From contig BSBN01001225.1 of assembly GCA_027924645.1 (NCBI GenBank), forward strand, positions 11,860,001-11,924,000: a stretch of 64,000 bases of DNA, in the 5' to 3' direction. The notes beneath the pieces are model-generated. The model had not been told where the DNA came from. It ran no database searches and saw only the letters and a list, made by a program, of their open reading frames with translations. This document shows, one piece after another, positions 44,090 to 55,768 of the stretch (position 1 is its first letter; the number at the start of each line of letters is the position of its first letter). The stretch is from Cunninghamia lanceolata. Its lineage: Eukaryota > Streptophyta > Pinopsida > Cupressales > Cupressaceae. A program made the translations under genes and the position numbers.

Positions 44090-45004
44090 CCCATGGCATG
44101 AAAATGTGCTGTTGCTTGGTAGTCATGTTTCCGTGGTTAACATGTAGTAGATGAAATATCCAAGAACGTGCATGGATGTAGGTTTGATTGACTGAGGTTT
44201 TGGTTTTTTCTTCCTTCCTTGTGAATTTTTCTATTCAAACACTTCTTTTAATACGGCAAAGGTGCAGAAAATTAGCAGCAAGGAAAGTCCAAAATGACAG
44301 GCGTGGACGTTCAGGCTGGGGTGGAATCTTGTTTGCAACACATTTCCTCAACCATGGCTTTCAGGCGTAGTCTCGTCAAAGAAGCTAAGTGGCTGTCATT
44401 TTAGTGGAAAGAATAAAAAGCTTAGGACAAAAACATAATAGTCAATAAACAAAGGAAATCAAACTTAGTAGAGAACCTTTGATATCCATCAAACTGGCTT
44501 TATTAAGACCATGACCACATATTAATGAATTATGGACATTTATTTTACTTTTGACTCGAATGAAAGAAGAAAACTTTTAAAATAAATGGCAATTTTATTT
44601 TACTGAATTTAACGAATGAATAGAACTTTTAAAATAAATCACAATTGTGAATAAAAAGTGGGAATCAAATTTATTGGAGAACTATGTGTGAAATCAAATT
44701 TGCTTTTCAAAGAGTTCTATTATGCCTTCACATACTGACTGATGATCTGCCTGGTAAAATTGACTTGTTTCTTTAGGTTATTTTGTAGGATCTTTGTACT
44801 CTTTCCTAAGTAAATAATATTCTTGTCTAACGAGGTCTGTTTGAAATATCAAATGCTACGATAGCGTTTGCCTTTCACACGAGCCAGCAGATTAGTTTGC
44901 TTCTCTGGCTACAGCGTTAGCTGCTATTTGTTTATATTTCCCTAGTTTTCTCTGGGAAATAACTTTCATTGGAATTTCAATATTCTTTCTAAGGTACCGG
45001 AAAA
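44090..45004 (+). promoter_or_regulatory. 5' flank of the NLR gene, partly duplicated at 48716-49404
   Basis: 44090-44838 matches 48716-49404 (GCTGTTGCTTGGTAGTCATG, AACGTGCATGGATGTAGGTT, ACACATTTCCTCAACCATGG). The 170 bp before the ATG are unique to this copy. A TATA-like TTTATATTTCC lies near 44930. Conservation between copies suggests the promoter or 5' UTR region, but I cannot place a start site. Confidence 0.6.
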
Positions 45005-47959
45005 ATGGGCGATCCTTTCATCTCTGGAATGATTGGTTACGCCATTCAATTGGCTGGAAATGAGATTATTCAATGCATCAATGTCGCCGTCAGATGCAGG
45101 AAAGAGTTAGATGCTGTCAAAGTTCTGCTTCTTAGAATTCAAGCATTGAATGTGGAATTGCAGGAGTATCGAAAGGCTTTGAACTCTGGCAGAGTGATTA
45201 CATCCCCTCACCATTCTTTGCCCTCCACGGTCACTAGTTGGTTGAACGAATTGAATGCTCTTCTAGAGGAAGCATCTGATTTGGTCCAGCAGTGCACTGT
45301 ACGCTCATACTTTCATCTCTTTTCTCGTTACAGAACGAGCAGAAAGATAAGGCAACTCATTGCAAATGTGGAAAAGCATGTGGAAAAACACGTAGCCTCC
45401 GTTGCATTCCTTCACCAGCTTCACCAAGATGTGGCTTATAGTCAAGGATTTAAACAGATCGGACAGAGAATCGATTCTCTTAAGCGGAGAACTTCTGGAG
45501 ATCTCTTTCCATCCACTTCTTCACCCGCTCCCAACACGAAATATATTGAAGAGGCACTCATTGTAGGACAAGATTCTGCATCCACCAGAATTAAGGAGCT
45601 GATTGATTCAGAGCAGCACAGAAACGTGTCTCGTTTCGGCCTAATTGGGAAAGGTGGGTCCGGTAAGACTCTACTACTCAAACGAGTATTCAACAGTGAT
45701 CAGGTACAGAGTCTCTTTTTCAGTGACTTGATGCTTTGGCTTACTGTTTCACAAACTCCATCTTTCAATGCTCTTAGAAATGATCTTGTCAAACAAATAG
45801 CTCTTCAAGTAAATGAAATATTGAACAGTAGAGAGGAAGACCGTGTGAAAACTTGGTTGAATGAAAGCATGAGAAAACACAAGTTTGCCCTGTTTTTAGA
45901 TGATGTTTGGGAAACAAGTGCAACCTCCCTGTTAGAGGAGCTGTGTGTTCCTCACTCGCCACGCCACAACTCCAACATCATCATTGCCACTTCCAGAAGT
46001 AAGAGTGTGCTTTCACAGTTGGGTGTTCCGACTCCATCAATCATCCAAATGCAAGACTTGACTGAGGATGACAGCTGGAGATTGTTTTCTTCCCATGCTT
46101 TTCCACACAGCGATGGAGTTTTGCCCATGAGCATTGACCAAGAAATAGCGAGGAGTATCTGCAAGGTGTGTGGGGGACTTCCTTTAGCCCTTAAAGTAAT
46201 TGGGCAGGCAATGTCAGGCATCGCTCAATCAAATGAATGGGAATTTGCACTCGACAGATTGCAGAACAATGTTACACACTCGCTTTTAGCCACGTTGAGA
46301 TTAAGCTATGATGCTTTGGCCGACTTAGCCGATTATGGCATTTCCTTGCAGATGTGCTTCCTCTGCCTCGCTGCTTTCTCGGAAGATGAAGTCATCCACA
46401 CCGGAATTGCTACTGAGTACTGGATTGGAGAAGGGTTTTTGGTTGGGCCAGATCCTGTCCGAATTGGAGAGTTATATGTTAATTTGTTAGCAGACCGATG
46501 CCTTATTGAACCAATCCAGAAGGATCACGACGGAAAGGTGATCAATTTCAGGGTGCATGATGTATTGCACCATTTAGCACACCAAATTGCTGAGAAGGAA
46601 GAAAAATGCTTCTTTAAGGGACGCAGAGGTTTAGGAGAGTTTCCAATTGATGACTCTGGGCGACATGTCAGAATTTCATTAAGGGACAATAGTTTGACTA
46701 GGGTTCCAAAGGCATTTGGAGCTCCCTATATCCACTCCTTGCTGCTAGCTGGTAATACTTCTTTGACAAAAATTCCAAAAGAGGCTATTGAAAGATTGAC
46801 CGCTCTTAGGGTCCTAGATTTGTCACGGACTGCCCTCCAGTCATTGCCAAAAAATATTGGAAGTTTAAAGCATTTAGTTTGCCTCACATTATGCTGTGTG
46901 CCAATCAAGAGACTGCCCTACTCTGTCTCTACTCTCAGAAATCTTCAAATATTAGATCTTTATCAATCTGATATTACACAACTCCCATCTAGTATTTCTA
47001 AGTTGACTTCACTAAAACTTCTGAACGTTGCTTCTTGTCAAGATCTGCAGTACATTCCTTATGGGATCTCACACCTTACATCTCTGAAGTACCTGAATGT
47101 AGGTGGTTCTCGAAATATAGGGTGGAATAAGTGCAAAAGAGGTCAGCTTTCAATTAATAATTTGAGTAGCCTAAACCAACTCAAAAGGTTGGCACTTACA
47201 AATAATGGTGAAATAATTCGAGAAGGAATGCTCGGAACAATGAAGCAGATGGAATCTATGTTTTTAGATCTCACAGATATAGAAAGGTTACCCCATGACA
47301 TGACTGCCATGTCAAAATTGAGGAAACTTTGGCTAGTATGTCCTCATTTAACCCAAATAGAAGATTCATTTTGTGGATTTCAACATCTGAGCTACATTAG
47401 TTTGTTCAACTGTGACATGTTGAGACAACTACCTATGTTGCAGAAGCTTGCGAGTCTAAAGCACCTACAGATTGTTGCTTGTCGCAACATAGAGAAGTTC
47501 CCAGAGGAATTTGGCAAGGGAGGAGTATTTCCCAAGTTGGAGGTATTTTCAATTGTGGAGGTGGAGAAGATAGAGCAGTTGCCATTAGTGGAAGGAGGAG
47601 CGATGCCTTCAATCAAAACATTGACAATAATGAAGTGTGAGGCATTGCAAAGGTTACCACAGTGTTATTGGAATTTGAAGAGTCTAGAGAAGATAAGAGT
47701 GTATGGTTGCTCAAAGGTTCAACTTGTCATGGCAGAGGAAGAGAACTTTATCAAGACAAAGACCAAGGTGCAAACAATAACATTATCTACCACAGAAACT
47801 CGGACATCAGAAGAGCGCTACTATGATATCCTTCGTCGGGGTGAACACTTTTACTACAGTGAATTTTGGTGTAGCGAGACATTCCAATTTTTGGATGAAA
47901 TTTATCGATTTTGGTCTTTATATGTTTTGTGTTATATCATTCAAAATAATGGTATATAA
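45005..47959 (+). CDS. NLR immune receptor (CC/RPW8-like, NB-ARC, LRR), intact and intronless
   Basis: 984 residues from ATG 45005 to a stop after 47959. Residues 1-165 form a helical N-terminus (ELDAVKVLLLRIQAL, WLNELNALLEEASDLVQQC, then basic RYRTSRKIRQLI) that resembles RPW8-type/CC domains. NB-ARC follows: P-loop GKGGSGKT (about 215-222), kinase-2 FALFLDDVW (about 294-302), NIIIATSRS, GGLPLALKVIG (about 389-399), CFLCLAAFSED, and the MHD position as VHD (RVHDVLHHLA, about 515). LRRs span about 555-915 (ALRVLDLSRTALQSLPKNIG pattern). A 65-residue tail rich in aromatics follows. Such proteins sense pathogen effectors in the cytoplasm and trigger cell death. It sits among remnants of sister copies. 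Subclass (RNL or CNL) is not settled. Confidence 0.95.
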   Translation: MGDPFISGMIGYAIQLAGNEIIQCINVAVRCRKELDAVKVLLLRIQALNVELQEYRKALNSGRVITSPHHSLPSTVTSWLNELNALLEEASDLVQQCTVRSYFHLFSRYRTSRKIRQLIANVEKHVEKHVASVAFLHQLHQDVAYSQGFKQIGQRIDSLKRRTSGDLFPSTSSPAPNTKYIEEALIVGQDSASTRIKELIDSEQHRNVSRFGLIGKGGSGKTLLLKRVFNSDQVQSLFFSDLMLWLTVSQTPSFNALRNDLVKQIALQVNEILNSREEDRVKTWLNESMRKHKFALFLDDVWETSATSLLEELCVPHSPRHNSNIIIATSRSKSVLSQLGVPTPSIIQMQDLTEDDSWRLFSSHAFPHSDGVLPMSIDQEIARSICKVCGGLPLALKVIGQAMSGIAQSNEWEFALDRLQNNVTHSLLATLRLSYDALADLADYGISLQMCFLCLAAFSEDEVIHTGIATEYWIGEGFLVGPDPVRIGELYVNLLADRCLIEPIQKDHDGKVINFRVHDVLHHLAHQIAEKEEKCFFKGRRGLGEFPIDDSGRHVRISLRDNSLTRVPKAFGAPYIHSLLLAGNTSLTKIPKEAIERLTALRVLDLSRTALQSLPKNIGSLKHLVCLTLCCVPIKRLPYSVSTLRNLQILDLYQSDITQLPSSISKLTSLKLLNVASCQDLQYIPYGISHLTSLKYLNVGGSRNIGWNKCKRGQLSINNLSSLNQLKRLALTNNGEIIREGMLGTMKQMESMFLDLTDIERLPHDMTAMSKLRKLWLVCPHLTQIEDSFCGFQHLSYISLFNCDMLRQLPMLQKLASLKHLQIVACRNIEKFPEEFGKGGVFPKLEVFSIVEVEKIEQLPLVEGGAMPSIKTLTIMKCEALQRLPQCYWNLKSLEKIRVYGCSKVQLVMAEEENFIKTKTKVQTITLSTTETRTSEERYYDILRRGEHFYYSEFWCSETFQFLDEIYRFWSLYVLCYIIQNNGI

Positions 47960-48715
47960 ATATATACCATTATATAGTGATTGTGATTGGACAACAAAAT
48001 TTTAATATTATTTTCAATATAAGTTGTATATTGTTAATTGCAATGGACAAAACTTTTAGATTTTTGTTTTATATTATTTTCATGTTATATGTTATTTATA
48101 TGTTAGTAAATTTATTATTATAGTGTTTATTTCAAATTCTCAAACCCTTTTATATATCATGTTAGTAGGACTAGTCCACTCCTTTAGGTCCCTAGCTAAC
48201 TAGACTACATCACATAGTTTGACTTTGTTTATAGACTAGGCCACATGGTGTGGCCTAATCTACATTATTCAAATTTTATATCTCACTCCTAAGCTGACTT
48301 TTCTAGGAGTTAGTTGTCATCCTACTAATTTGAGCACCAAAAAGATTGAGCTAAGTGACTAAGGACATTTTTCATTGATAGTCATAGATCACTAATAAGA
48401 TGTTTGGGAATCATATGGAAATAAGAAATCACAAGACAACTTAAAAAGAATATTTGATTATATAGCACTTTAAAGTGTCATCTCTACATGATTAGGCATC
48501 TTCTTGTATCTCTTATGTGGTGTGTCTAAGAAATTATACAACCACCTTCTAAGGGATTGACTTGCAACAAAAACAAGCCAAGGTCCTTGCCTCTCACCTC
48601 AAGCAAGCTCCATCATACTTTTTAGCACAACCCATTTTCAAGTATAGGTCACAAGATATAGGCACACAAATTCTCAAAGTTTACATCAATGTTAGATCAT
48701 TTCACGATAGAATGA
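47960..48715. other. 3' flank of NLR copy B and intergenic spacer
   Basis: 47935-48365 matches the flank of copy A (38870-39320). From 48370 the sequence is unique up to the promoter duplicate at 48716. No gene is supported. Confidence 0.7.
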
Positions 48716-49404
48716 TATGGTGCTGTTGCTTGGTAGTCATGGTTCGGTGGTTAACATGTAATAGATGAAATGTCCAAGAACGTGCATGGATGTAGGTTTG
48801 ATTGACTGAGCTTTAGTTTTTTTCTTTCTTCCTTGTGAATTTTTCTATTCAAACACTTCTCTTAATACGGCAGAAAATTAGCAGCCAGGAAAGTCCAAAA
48901 TGAGAGGCGTGGACGTTCACGCTTGGGTGGAATCTTGTTTGCAACACATTTCCTCAACCATGGCTTTCAGGCGTAGTTTCGACAAAGAAGCTAAGTGGCT
49001 GTCATTTTAGTGGAAAGAATAAAAAGCTTAGGACAAAAACATAATAGTCAATAAACAAAGGAAATCAAACTTAGTAGAGAACTGGATATCCATCAAACTG
49101 GCTTTATTAAGACCGTGAGCACAAAGTAATGAATTATTGACATTTATTTTACTTTTGACTCGAACGAAAGAGAAAAACTTTTAAAATAAATCACAATTGT
49201 GAATAAAAAATTGGGAATCAAATTTATTGGAGAACTATGTGTGAAATCAAATTTGCTTTTCAAAGAGTTCTATTATGCCTCCAACTTGTAACCATTACCA
49301 CATGCTGACTGATGATCTGCCTGGTAAAATTGACTTGTTTCTTTAGGTTATTTCGTAAGATCTTTCTACTCTTTCCTAAGTAAATAATATTCTTGTCTAT
49401 CGAG
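48716..49404. repeat. Duplicate of the NLR 5' flank (copy C) without an NLR gene
   Basis: Matches 44090-44838 in the same orientation. It lacks the roughly 50-bp duplication of CTTTTAAAATAAAT found near 44575-44635. Homology stops near 49404 at CGAGGT, where PPR-related sequence starts. Confidence 0.92.
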
Positions 49405-49419
49405 GTGGCATGTGGGCCC

Positions 49420-50790
49420 GTTCCTTTCGCCAACGCCCATTTCCGTCTTCAAACCATCCTCCTTAATGCCCAGTTTAAATTGAAACACGTCTGATAGTTC
49501 CCGCGCAAGGATGCAAGTAAAGTGTTTGATCGCATAAAAGATCTCGCGTCCATGGCGCATGTCGAACAACCTCAAAGAAATGTGGTCTCATTGGAATGCT
49601 ATGATTGCAGGATATGCACAAAATGGGTTTGTTGAAAAAGCTTCAGAAGCTTTCAAGCAAATGCAATGTCAGGTGTAAATCCAGACTCCGCAACCTTTGC
49701 CAGCATCCTCCCCGCCTGTGCCAAAATGGGAGCTTTGGAAGAGGGTATGGGCATCCATCAAAGCATAATGGAAGAGGGAATTTGGTGAGATATTATGGTT
49801 GGAAATGCTCTGGTAGACATGTATGGAAAATGTGGAAGCATAGACAAGGCACTTGAACTGTTTGACAAAATGCCTCAAAGAAGTGTGGTCTCACGGAATG
49901 AGATGATTGCAGGATATGCACAAAAAATGGATTATGCAAGCATGCTCTAAAAATCTTTGAATTAATGAAGCACTCTGGAACATATCTTGACACTATAAGC
50001 TTTGCTTGTGTTCTATGTGCATGCAACCATGAAGGTTTACTGGATAAGGACTGCACATGCTTCAATCACGCGAGTAACCCTTATTCCATTACACCTACAA
50101 GTGATCATTATGTCCGCATGGTTGACCTCCTTGCCTATGCTAGCTATGTTGACGACAACCTAAACTTTATTGTTAATATGCTAGTCAAACATGTGGTGGT
50201 TGTGTGGATGTGTTTTCTTGATGCCTGCAGATCACATATGAATATAGGCTTAGGAGTATTTACAACGAAAATGTTGTGACTTATGTTCTTCTCTCAAACA
50301 TATATGCAGACGTGGGCACGTGGTGTAAGGTTCAAATGGTAAGGAGATTGATGAGAGATAAAGGAATTAAAAAGATCCATGGATGTAGTTGGATTGAAGG
50401 CCATAAAATGGTATGTACTTTTTGCGTAGGAGAAAGATCGTATCCACAGGCATAGGAGATCTATGCAAAGTTGGAGAAATTGGCTTGGGAGATGAATGCG
50501 GCAGGGTATTTCCCAAATTCAAGACATTTACTTAGTGATGTGGAAAATGAGAAAAAATGATTATTTCTTTGCCACCATAGTGAAAAGTTGGCAATTGTTT
50601 TTGGTTTGTTAGACACGCCCCCTAGAACAACTATTAGAGTTGTGAAGAACCTTCGAGTATATGTTGATTGCACATTGTAACACAATTTATCTCCAAGATT
50701 GTTGCAAGAGAAATTGCTGTGAGAGATGTGATCTATGTTTTCATCATTTTAAACAAGGAGAATGTTCTTGTTAGACATGATTGGTGATGC
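49420..50790 (+). pseudogene. PPR-DYW protein pseudogene
   Basis: Several frames together show plant PLS-type PPR repeats: NAMIAGYAQNGFVEKASEAF, PDSATFASILPACAKMGALE, VGNALVDMYGKCGSIDKALE, then MIAGYAQ. An E domain follows (GCSWIEGHKM) and a DYW-type deaminase start ([13 protein letters not shown], with the zinc-binding HSE). The tail ends in HDW instead of DYW, and the CxxCH region is altered. Stops and frame changes are frequent (for example TGA near 49790, TAG near 50453, TGA near 50558). Intact relatives edit organelle RNA. It occupies the place where an NLR copy C would be expected. Confidence 0.88.
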
Positions 50791-52018
50791 TAAATGAAGT
50801 GATTTGAAAAATAGGCTCACACTATAATAATGTGCACCATGTCAGGCCTACAATAATAATGAAGGAACAAGGTTTTATTTTTAGTTTCTAGAAAAAAAAT
50901 TTCAGTTTTGTTTTTGTTTTGAGTATTTGGCAATCTAGAATATGATGATGGCTTTGTAAAATTAGATGCATAGAGTGCAATGGAGATCACTACTTATATT
51001 CACTGTTGGGTTATCTGTCAAAGACTTATTTTATGATAACATGGACATTTAATTGAATTGTTTTCATAAAACCTACATATGATGAAATGAAAAGCTAAGA
51101 GGAGGTGGTGGAGAAAGAGAAAGACAAAACGTGAGGAACACTTCAAGTAAATGGAAAGATGCTGGACAATAGGAAATGGGAGAGGAGGACTTACAATTAC
51201 CCTTGCCATTTTGTATAGTTCTTTTGTTTGGATTAATTGTATTATCTTTTGCCCATGTTAGGTTAACTATTTAATTGCACATTCTAGATTCAATATGTAA
51301 TTTTATATAAGTGTATGTAGATTTTGTGTAATTAATGGTTAGATATTTATAATGTTGTTTTGCATCCAAGATTGTTTCAAGAGAAATTGTTGTGAGAGAT
51401 GCGATCTATGTCCATCATTTTAAACAAGGAGAATGTTCTTGTGGGGATGATTGGTGATGCTAAATGAAGTGATTTAAAAAATAAGTTTGCACTATAATAA
51501 TGTGCACCATGTTAGACCTACAGTAATAATGAAGGAACAAGGTTTTATTTTTAGTTTCTAGAAATTTTTTTTGGTTTTGTTTTTGTTTTGAGTATTTGGC
51601 AATCAAGAATATGATGTTGGCTTTGTAAAATTAGATGCATAGAGTGCAATGGAGATCAATACTTATATTCACTGTTGCAGTATCTGTTAAAGACTTATTT
51701 TATGATAACATGGACATTTAATTGAATTGTTTTCATAAAACCTACATATGTATGAAATGAAAAGCTAAGAGGAGGAGGTGGAGAAAGAGAAAGACAAAAG
51801 GTGAAGAACACTTCAAGTAAATGGGAAGGTTCTTGACCAATAAGAAATGGGAGAGGGGGCCTCACAATTACCTTGCCATTTTGTATAGTTCTTTCGTTTG
51901 GATTAATTGTATTATCTTTTTCCCATGTTATGTTAACCATTTAATTGCACATTCTAGATGCAATATGTAATTTTATATAAGTGTATGTAGATTTTGTGTA
52001 ATTAATGGTTAGATATTT
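50693..52018. repeat. Tandem duplication (period 673 bp) of the PPR tail and its 3' flank
   Basis: 50693-51362 and 51366-52018 align throughout. CAAGAGAAATTG(C/T)TGTGAGAGAT at 50705 and 51378 gives the period. The second copy keeps a better DYW end ([14 protein letters not shown]) than the first. The last 140 bp of the unit occur a third time, inverted, at 52670-52807. Confidence 0.93.
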
Positions 52019-52019
52019 T

Positions 52020-52420
52020 TCAATTGACAGCCATCACCATTGACATGCAGATACAATTAAGGTTAATGATTTATTGAAATGGAAAATATGTCTTTTGCAA
52101 GACCAAATTTATACAAAGAATTCTATTATAGTTTAAGGTTTTAAAAAAACCAAGAATACAACATCACTCATAGGTAAGGTCATTGTTATTACCTTATGAC
52201 CCTTTTTTTATTTAATTTTGATTTCAATGTTGTTAGTGCTATTCTATTAACCCAAAATAGATATAAATTTATAAAGAATAAGTGACGACAAGTGGTGAAA
52301 GACTATTCTAGTACTATTAGTGCTATTCTACTAGTAAAAGCACCAAAGATGCTATCAAATGGCCGATAGGTACAAATATTTATAGGCCTATCACCAAATA
52401 GTATATATGTATATATGTAC
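52020..52420. repeat. Second copy of the 420-bp NLR 3' flank block
   Basis: Matches 39320-39740 in the same orientation; the junction with the PPR-tail duplicate is at about 52018-52022. Confidence 0.95.
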
Positions 52421-52669
52421 ATATACAAATATTATTCTCTTGTCTTTAACATCAATCTATAAACCTCATTGTGCAAGTTTTTCAAGTGCCATGCACAACC
52501 ACTAATTACAACTTAAAGGTCCACTTGCAATTTTTTTTACTTTTTCATTATAAATTATACTAGGTTATTTCTAATTAAAGCCAAATAGATTGAGATCAAA
52601 TTAAATTAAAAAATATCTTGAATTCACAAATTTATTAGCTATTTCACCAAGCAAAGGGATGTGAAACAA

Positions 52670-52807
52670 TATTATAAATATCCAACCATTAATTACACAA
52701 AATCTACATACACTTATATAAAAATACATATTGAATCTAGAACGTGCAATTAAATTGTTAGCCTAACATAGGAAAAAGATAATACAATTAATCCAAACAA
52801 AAGAACT
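52670..52807. repeat. Inverted copy of the PPR-tail flank
   Basis: The reverse complement matches 51218-51358 (AGTTCTTTTGTTTGGATTAA, AAGTGTATGTAGATTTTGTG), making an inverted pair with about 1.3 kb between arms, or 650 bp from the second tandem copy. Confidence 0.92.
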
Positions 52808-52814
52808 GTTTAGT

Positions 52815-55768
52815 GGAAAATTAGATTTGTTAATGTTTTAGTGTTTTGATGTTTAAATCCTCCTTTCCACTTTACATTCAAGGATCTAGGGTCGAGTGGC
52901 AATTCACTATCATACCCTAGATCGCTGTGAGATGTAGGGAAACTTGGATTAGGGAATTTAATTATCAATTTCTCTTCTCTTATGCTCAATTGACCATTAA
53001 AACCCTAATTATGCAAATACGGCAATAAACTGACAAATAATGGAAAAAGCTCTTGCAGACAAAAGTAAAATATCAAATCACAGAGTACCTATTTTCAGGG
53101 TTCTGAGGCGGAACAGTTGGGGACATTGATGCAGGCACCCTAGTCCAAGGTACCAGTTTCTTTGTGGGATCCAGACCTCTTTCTGACACTGATCAGCACT
53201 GTAACTTTTGTTTCCAAAACTTCAGCCATGGAGGACACTGGTGCAAGCACCCAAGTCCTGGAAATGCTCTGGTGTCCAGCTTCTCTTCAAATCCTAAATC
53301 TGTGATGTCTGCCAATCCTTCCTACAACTTCACTTTTCCCAAATGCGACACCTGTAACCTGCAATCACAAGAATTTGGGAGGGGGTTGTGGTGTTTAGAG
53401 GCTTTCCTCAGTCAAGCCCCGGAGGACACTTAAGTCTCCAAACACCATTGTCAGATAGAGAGTGCGTACCCTTGTGAGGCAGAGGCAAAAACCAAAGGAA
53501 TTGATAATGAAAACACAATATGATGTCACCTTGTAGTGAAGATATCATGGGAGGAAGATGCTCTTCATTCCATGATGAAATGGATGCTCAAATCTGCAAA
53601 TACAAACACACAAACCACACAAATCTACTCTTGCAACACAATGAAAGCCTTGAATCACCTTGAGAACACTTGAACATCACAATTGCCATCTAGTTTACAA
53701 ATGAATACCTAAACATGCTTTTATATGCAACTACAAACACTCCCACCAAGATTTTCGTAATTCAAACTTACTGTGTCAGCAAAGGACCCAAATAACAGTC
53801 ATAAACTGACACCTAGAAATTAGGGCTGCCCCAAAATAGTCAGGACTAGGACGTGGGTGCCCAAGTCATTCCCCCCTATTTTAGGCAGGGTAAGGCTCAA
53901 GGGGTCCTCCTAGGTCCCATTTGTCATGTTACCTAGGGCTCATTCCATCGGGATGCCAAATTATGAACTAAGATGTCCTAGATGCATGCAAAAGACCCAA
54001 GAGCTAAACCTTATGAGGGAAAAAGCCCCCAAGGGGACATTTTCTGACATTACATTTAGCCCCCACTTTAATGTATGTATAAACACGAGGCCCATACATG
54101 CATTAAAGTAAGGTCACAAACACAACAAACACACCAAGCATGGAGAAGACACGCCAATCACATAGAAAATAGTAACAGGGACACAAAACACGGAGAAGAT
54201 AGTTACAGTCACACAGAACACGGAGAAGACAATCAGTGCATAGAAGACACATTAATGCATGGAAGACAGACATAATTCTTTTCTTTTCTTTTTGTTTCAT
54301 ATATATGAAATGCAAATGCAAGTACTGGAAAGTAAACAAACAACCCATAATACATGATGCACTCATCGCGCAGGTCTTTGTATAAATGGGGCAACACACA
54401 TGCAAGACACGCAAAACCTCCCAAAATGTAGACTACATATGGGGCAACAGACATGCCAAACAAAGCAAGCATGCCAAACACATACACTTGAAGACATAGA
54501 GAAAACATGGCAGACAAGCGATGGAGTGTACCTATTTCTAGGTCCAACACCATCTCAAGCACACACCGACGATTGGGCTTCACCACAACAATCGTCGAAG
54601 ACATGCTTAAGGGTTGAATTAGTCACAGAACTGCTCCCCACCTCCGCATAAGACTTTTGAAACTCTAACCCCACCCACGTCACGGAGACACCTTACAGTG
54701 AAAAGGAACCATGAGCTCAAAAGTATACAACCCCACCTACATTATGGAGATGCCTTACGGTGAAAAGGAGGTATGCGCAATAGATTTCAAGATAGATTGG
54801 TTGATTGCAAACAAACTTAGGATGCAGGAAGTACTCATCGCACTAGTCTGTACCTGAGGACAAGCACATTGCTAACATTTATAACAGATAGCTTATCTTA
54901 TATATGCCCCCACCTTAAGGTGGTTGATATCATGCAACGATATCAAGCACGTTAAGGTAAGAAGAAAACACACAAGGGAACATAGACTTTTGCAAAACCC
55001 ATGCCCCCCAGAGGTGACATGTACTCTACGATTGCCAAATGTTCCCACAAACACATCCCTGCAAGAAACATGTTAGTGTCTACAACATCGTGATAAACAA
55101 CAACATCAATGCATATGATTAACACACAAAGAACCAACATTATACAATGAATTTGGAGTTCAAGGATAACCATGGGGCTATATCACGAAGCTCTCTGAAT
55201 CGAGTACCGCCAAGGCTAGATTCAAAGACAAACAAAGGTACACAGAGCATCAGTATTGTTAAGGTTTATAAATGAGATAGAAACATCATCAAATTCACTA
55301 CGCAGAAATCACGAGTGCTTCCACTAGCCAAGCATCGAAAAAATATACAACCCCATCATCATATTAGGAACTAAGTCCATTTTTTTATTACTCTCGAAAG
55401 GGACACTAGGTCCGCATCAATATAAATATTTTTTGTCATCTGCCCGCTAGATAGAAACACTAGAAGAAGGCAAATAATAAATAAGAGAGGAGAAACAAGT
55501 GTCTTAGGGACAATCACATAGGAGGGTGCCCCCAGTGTCACCAACCGCAATGCTATGTCCATAAGACACAACACACAACAATGAAATCAGAGGGAGAGAC
55601 AATATAGAAGAATGATGGTACAAATAGAAGAAGGTCACAATAGAGGCAGTCTCCTGGTATCCTGGACCTTACAGGAGAATCAAGGGTCATCCCATGAGGC
55701 ATAAACAACACATAACACATCACGGGGGAAGCACATCACGAGAGAGAGAAAGGGTTAGAGATACTTAC
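52815..55768. other. Retroelement-like non-coding region
   Basis: No coding region is supported. A 26-bp partly palindromic motif occurs at about 53120-53146 (GGACATTGATGCAGGCACCC) and 53233-53258 (GGACACTGGTGCAAGCACCC), and a relative is near 53845. A 62-bp direct repeat (CCCCACC(C/T)AC...GAGA(C/T)(A/G)CCTTAC) is at about 54667 and 54729. The region probably belongs to the intron or LTR of the minus-strand element that follows. Confidence 0.4.

Noticed and set aside
45442..47616. Minus-strand open frames opposite the NLR gene
   Set aside because: Shadows of the intact coding strand with no domain of their own.
53926..54651. Several short frames on both strands near 54 kb
   Set aside because: They arise from ACA/TGT-rich repetitive sequence and share no features with known proteins.
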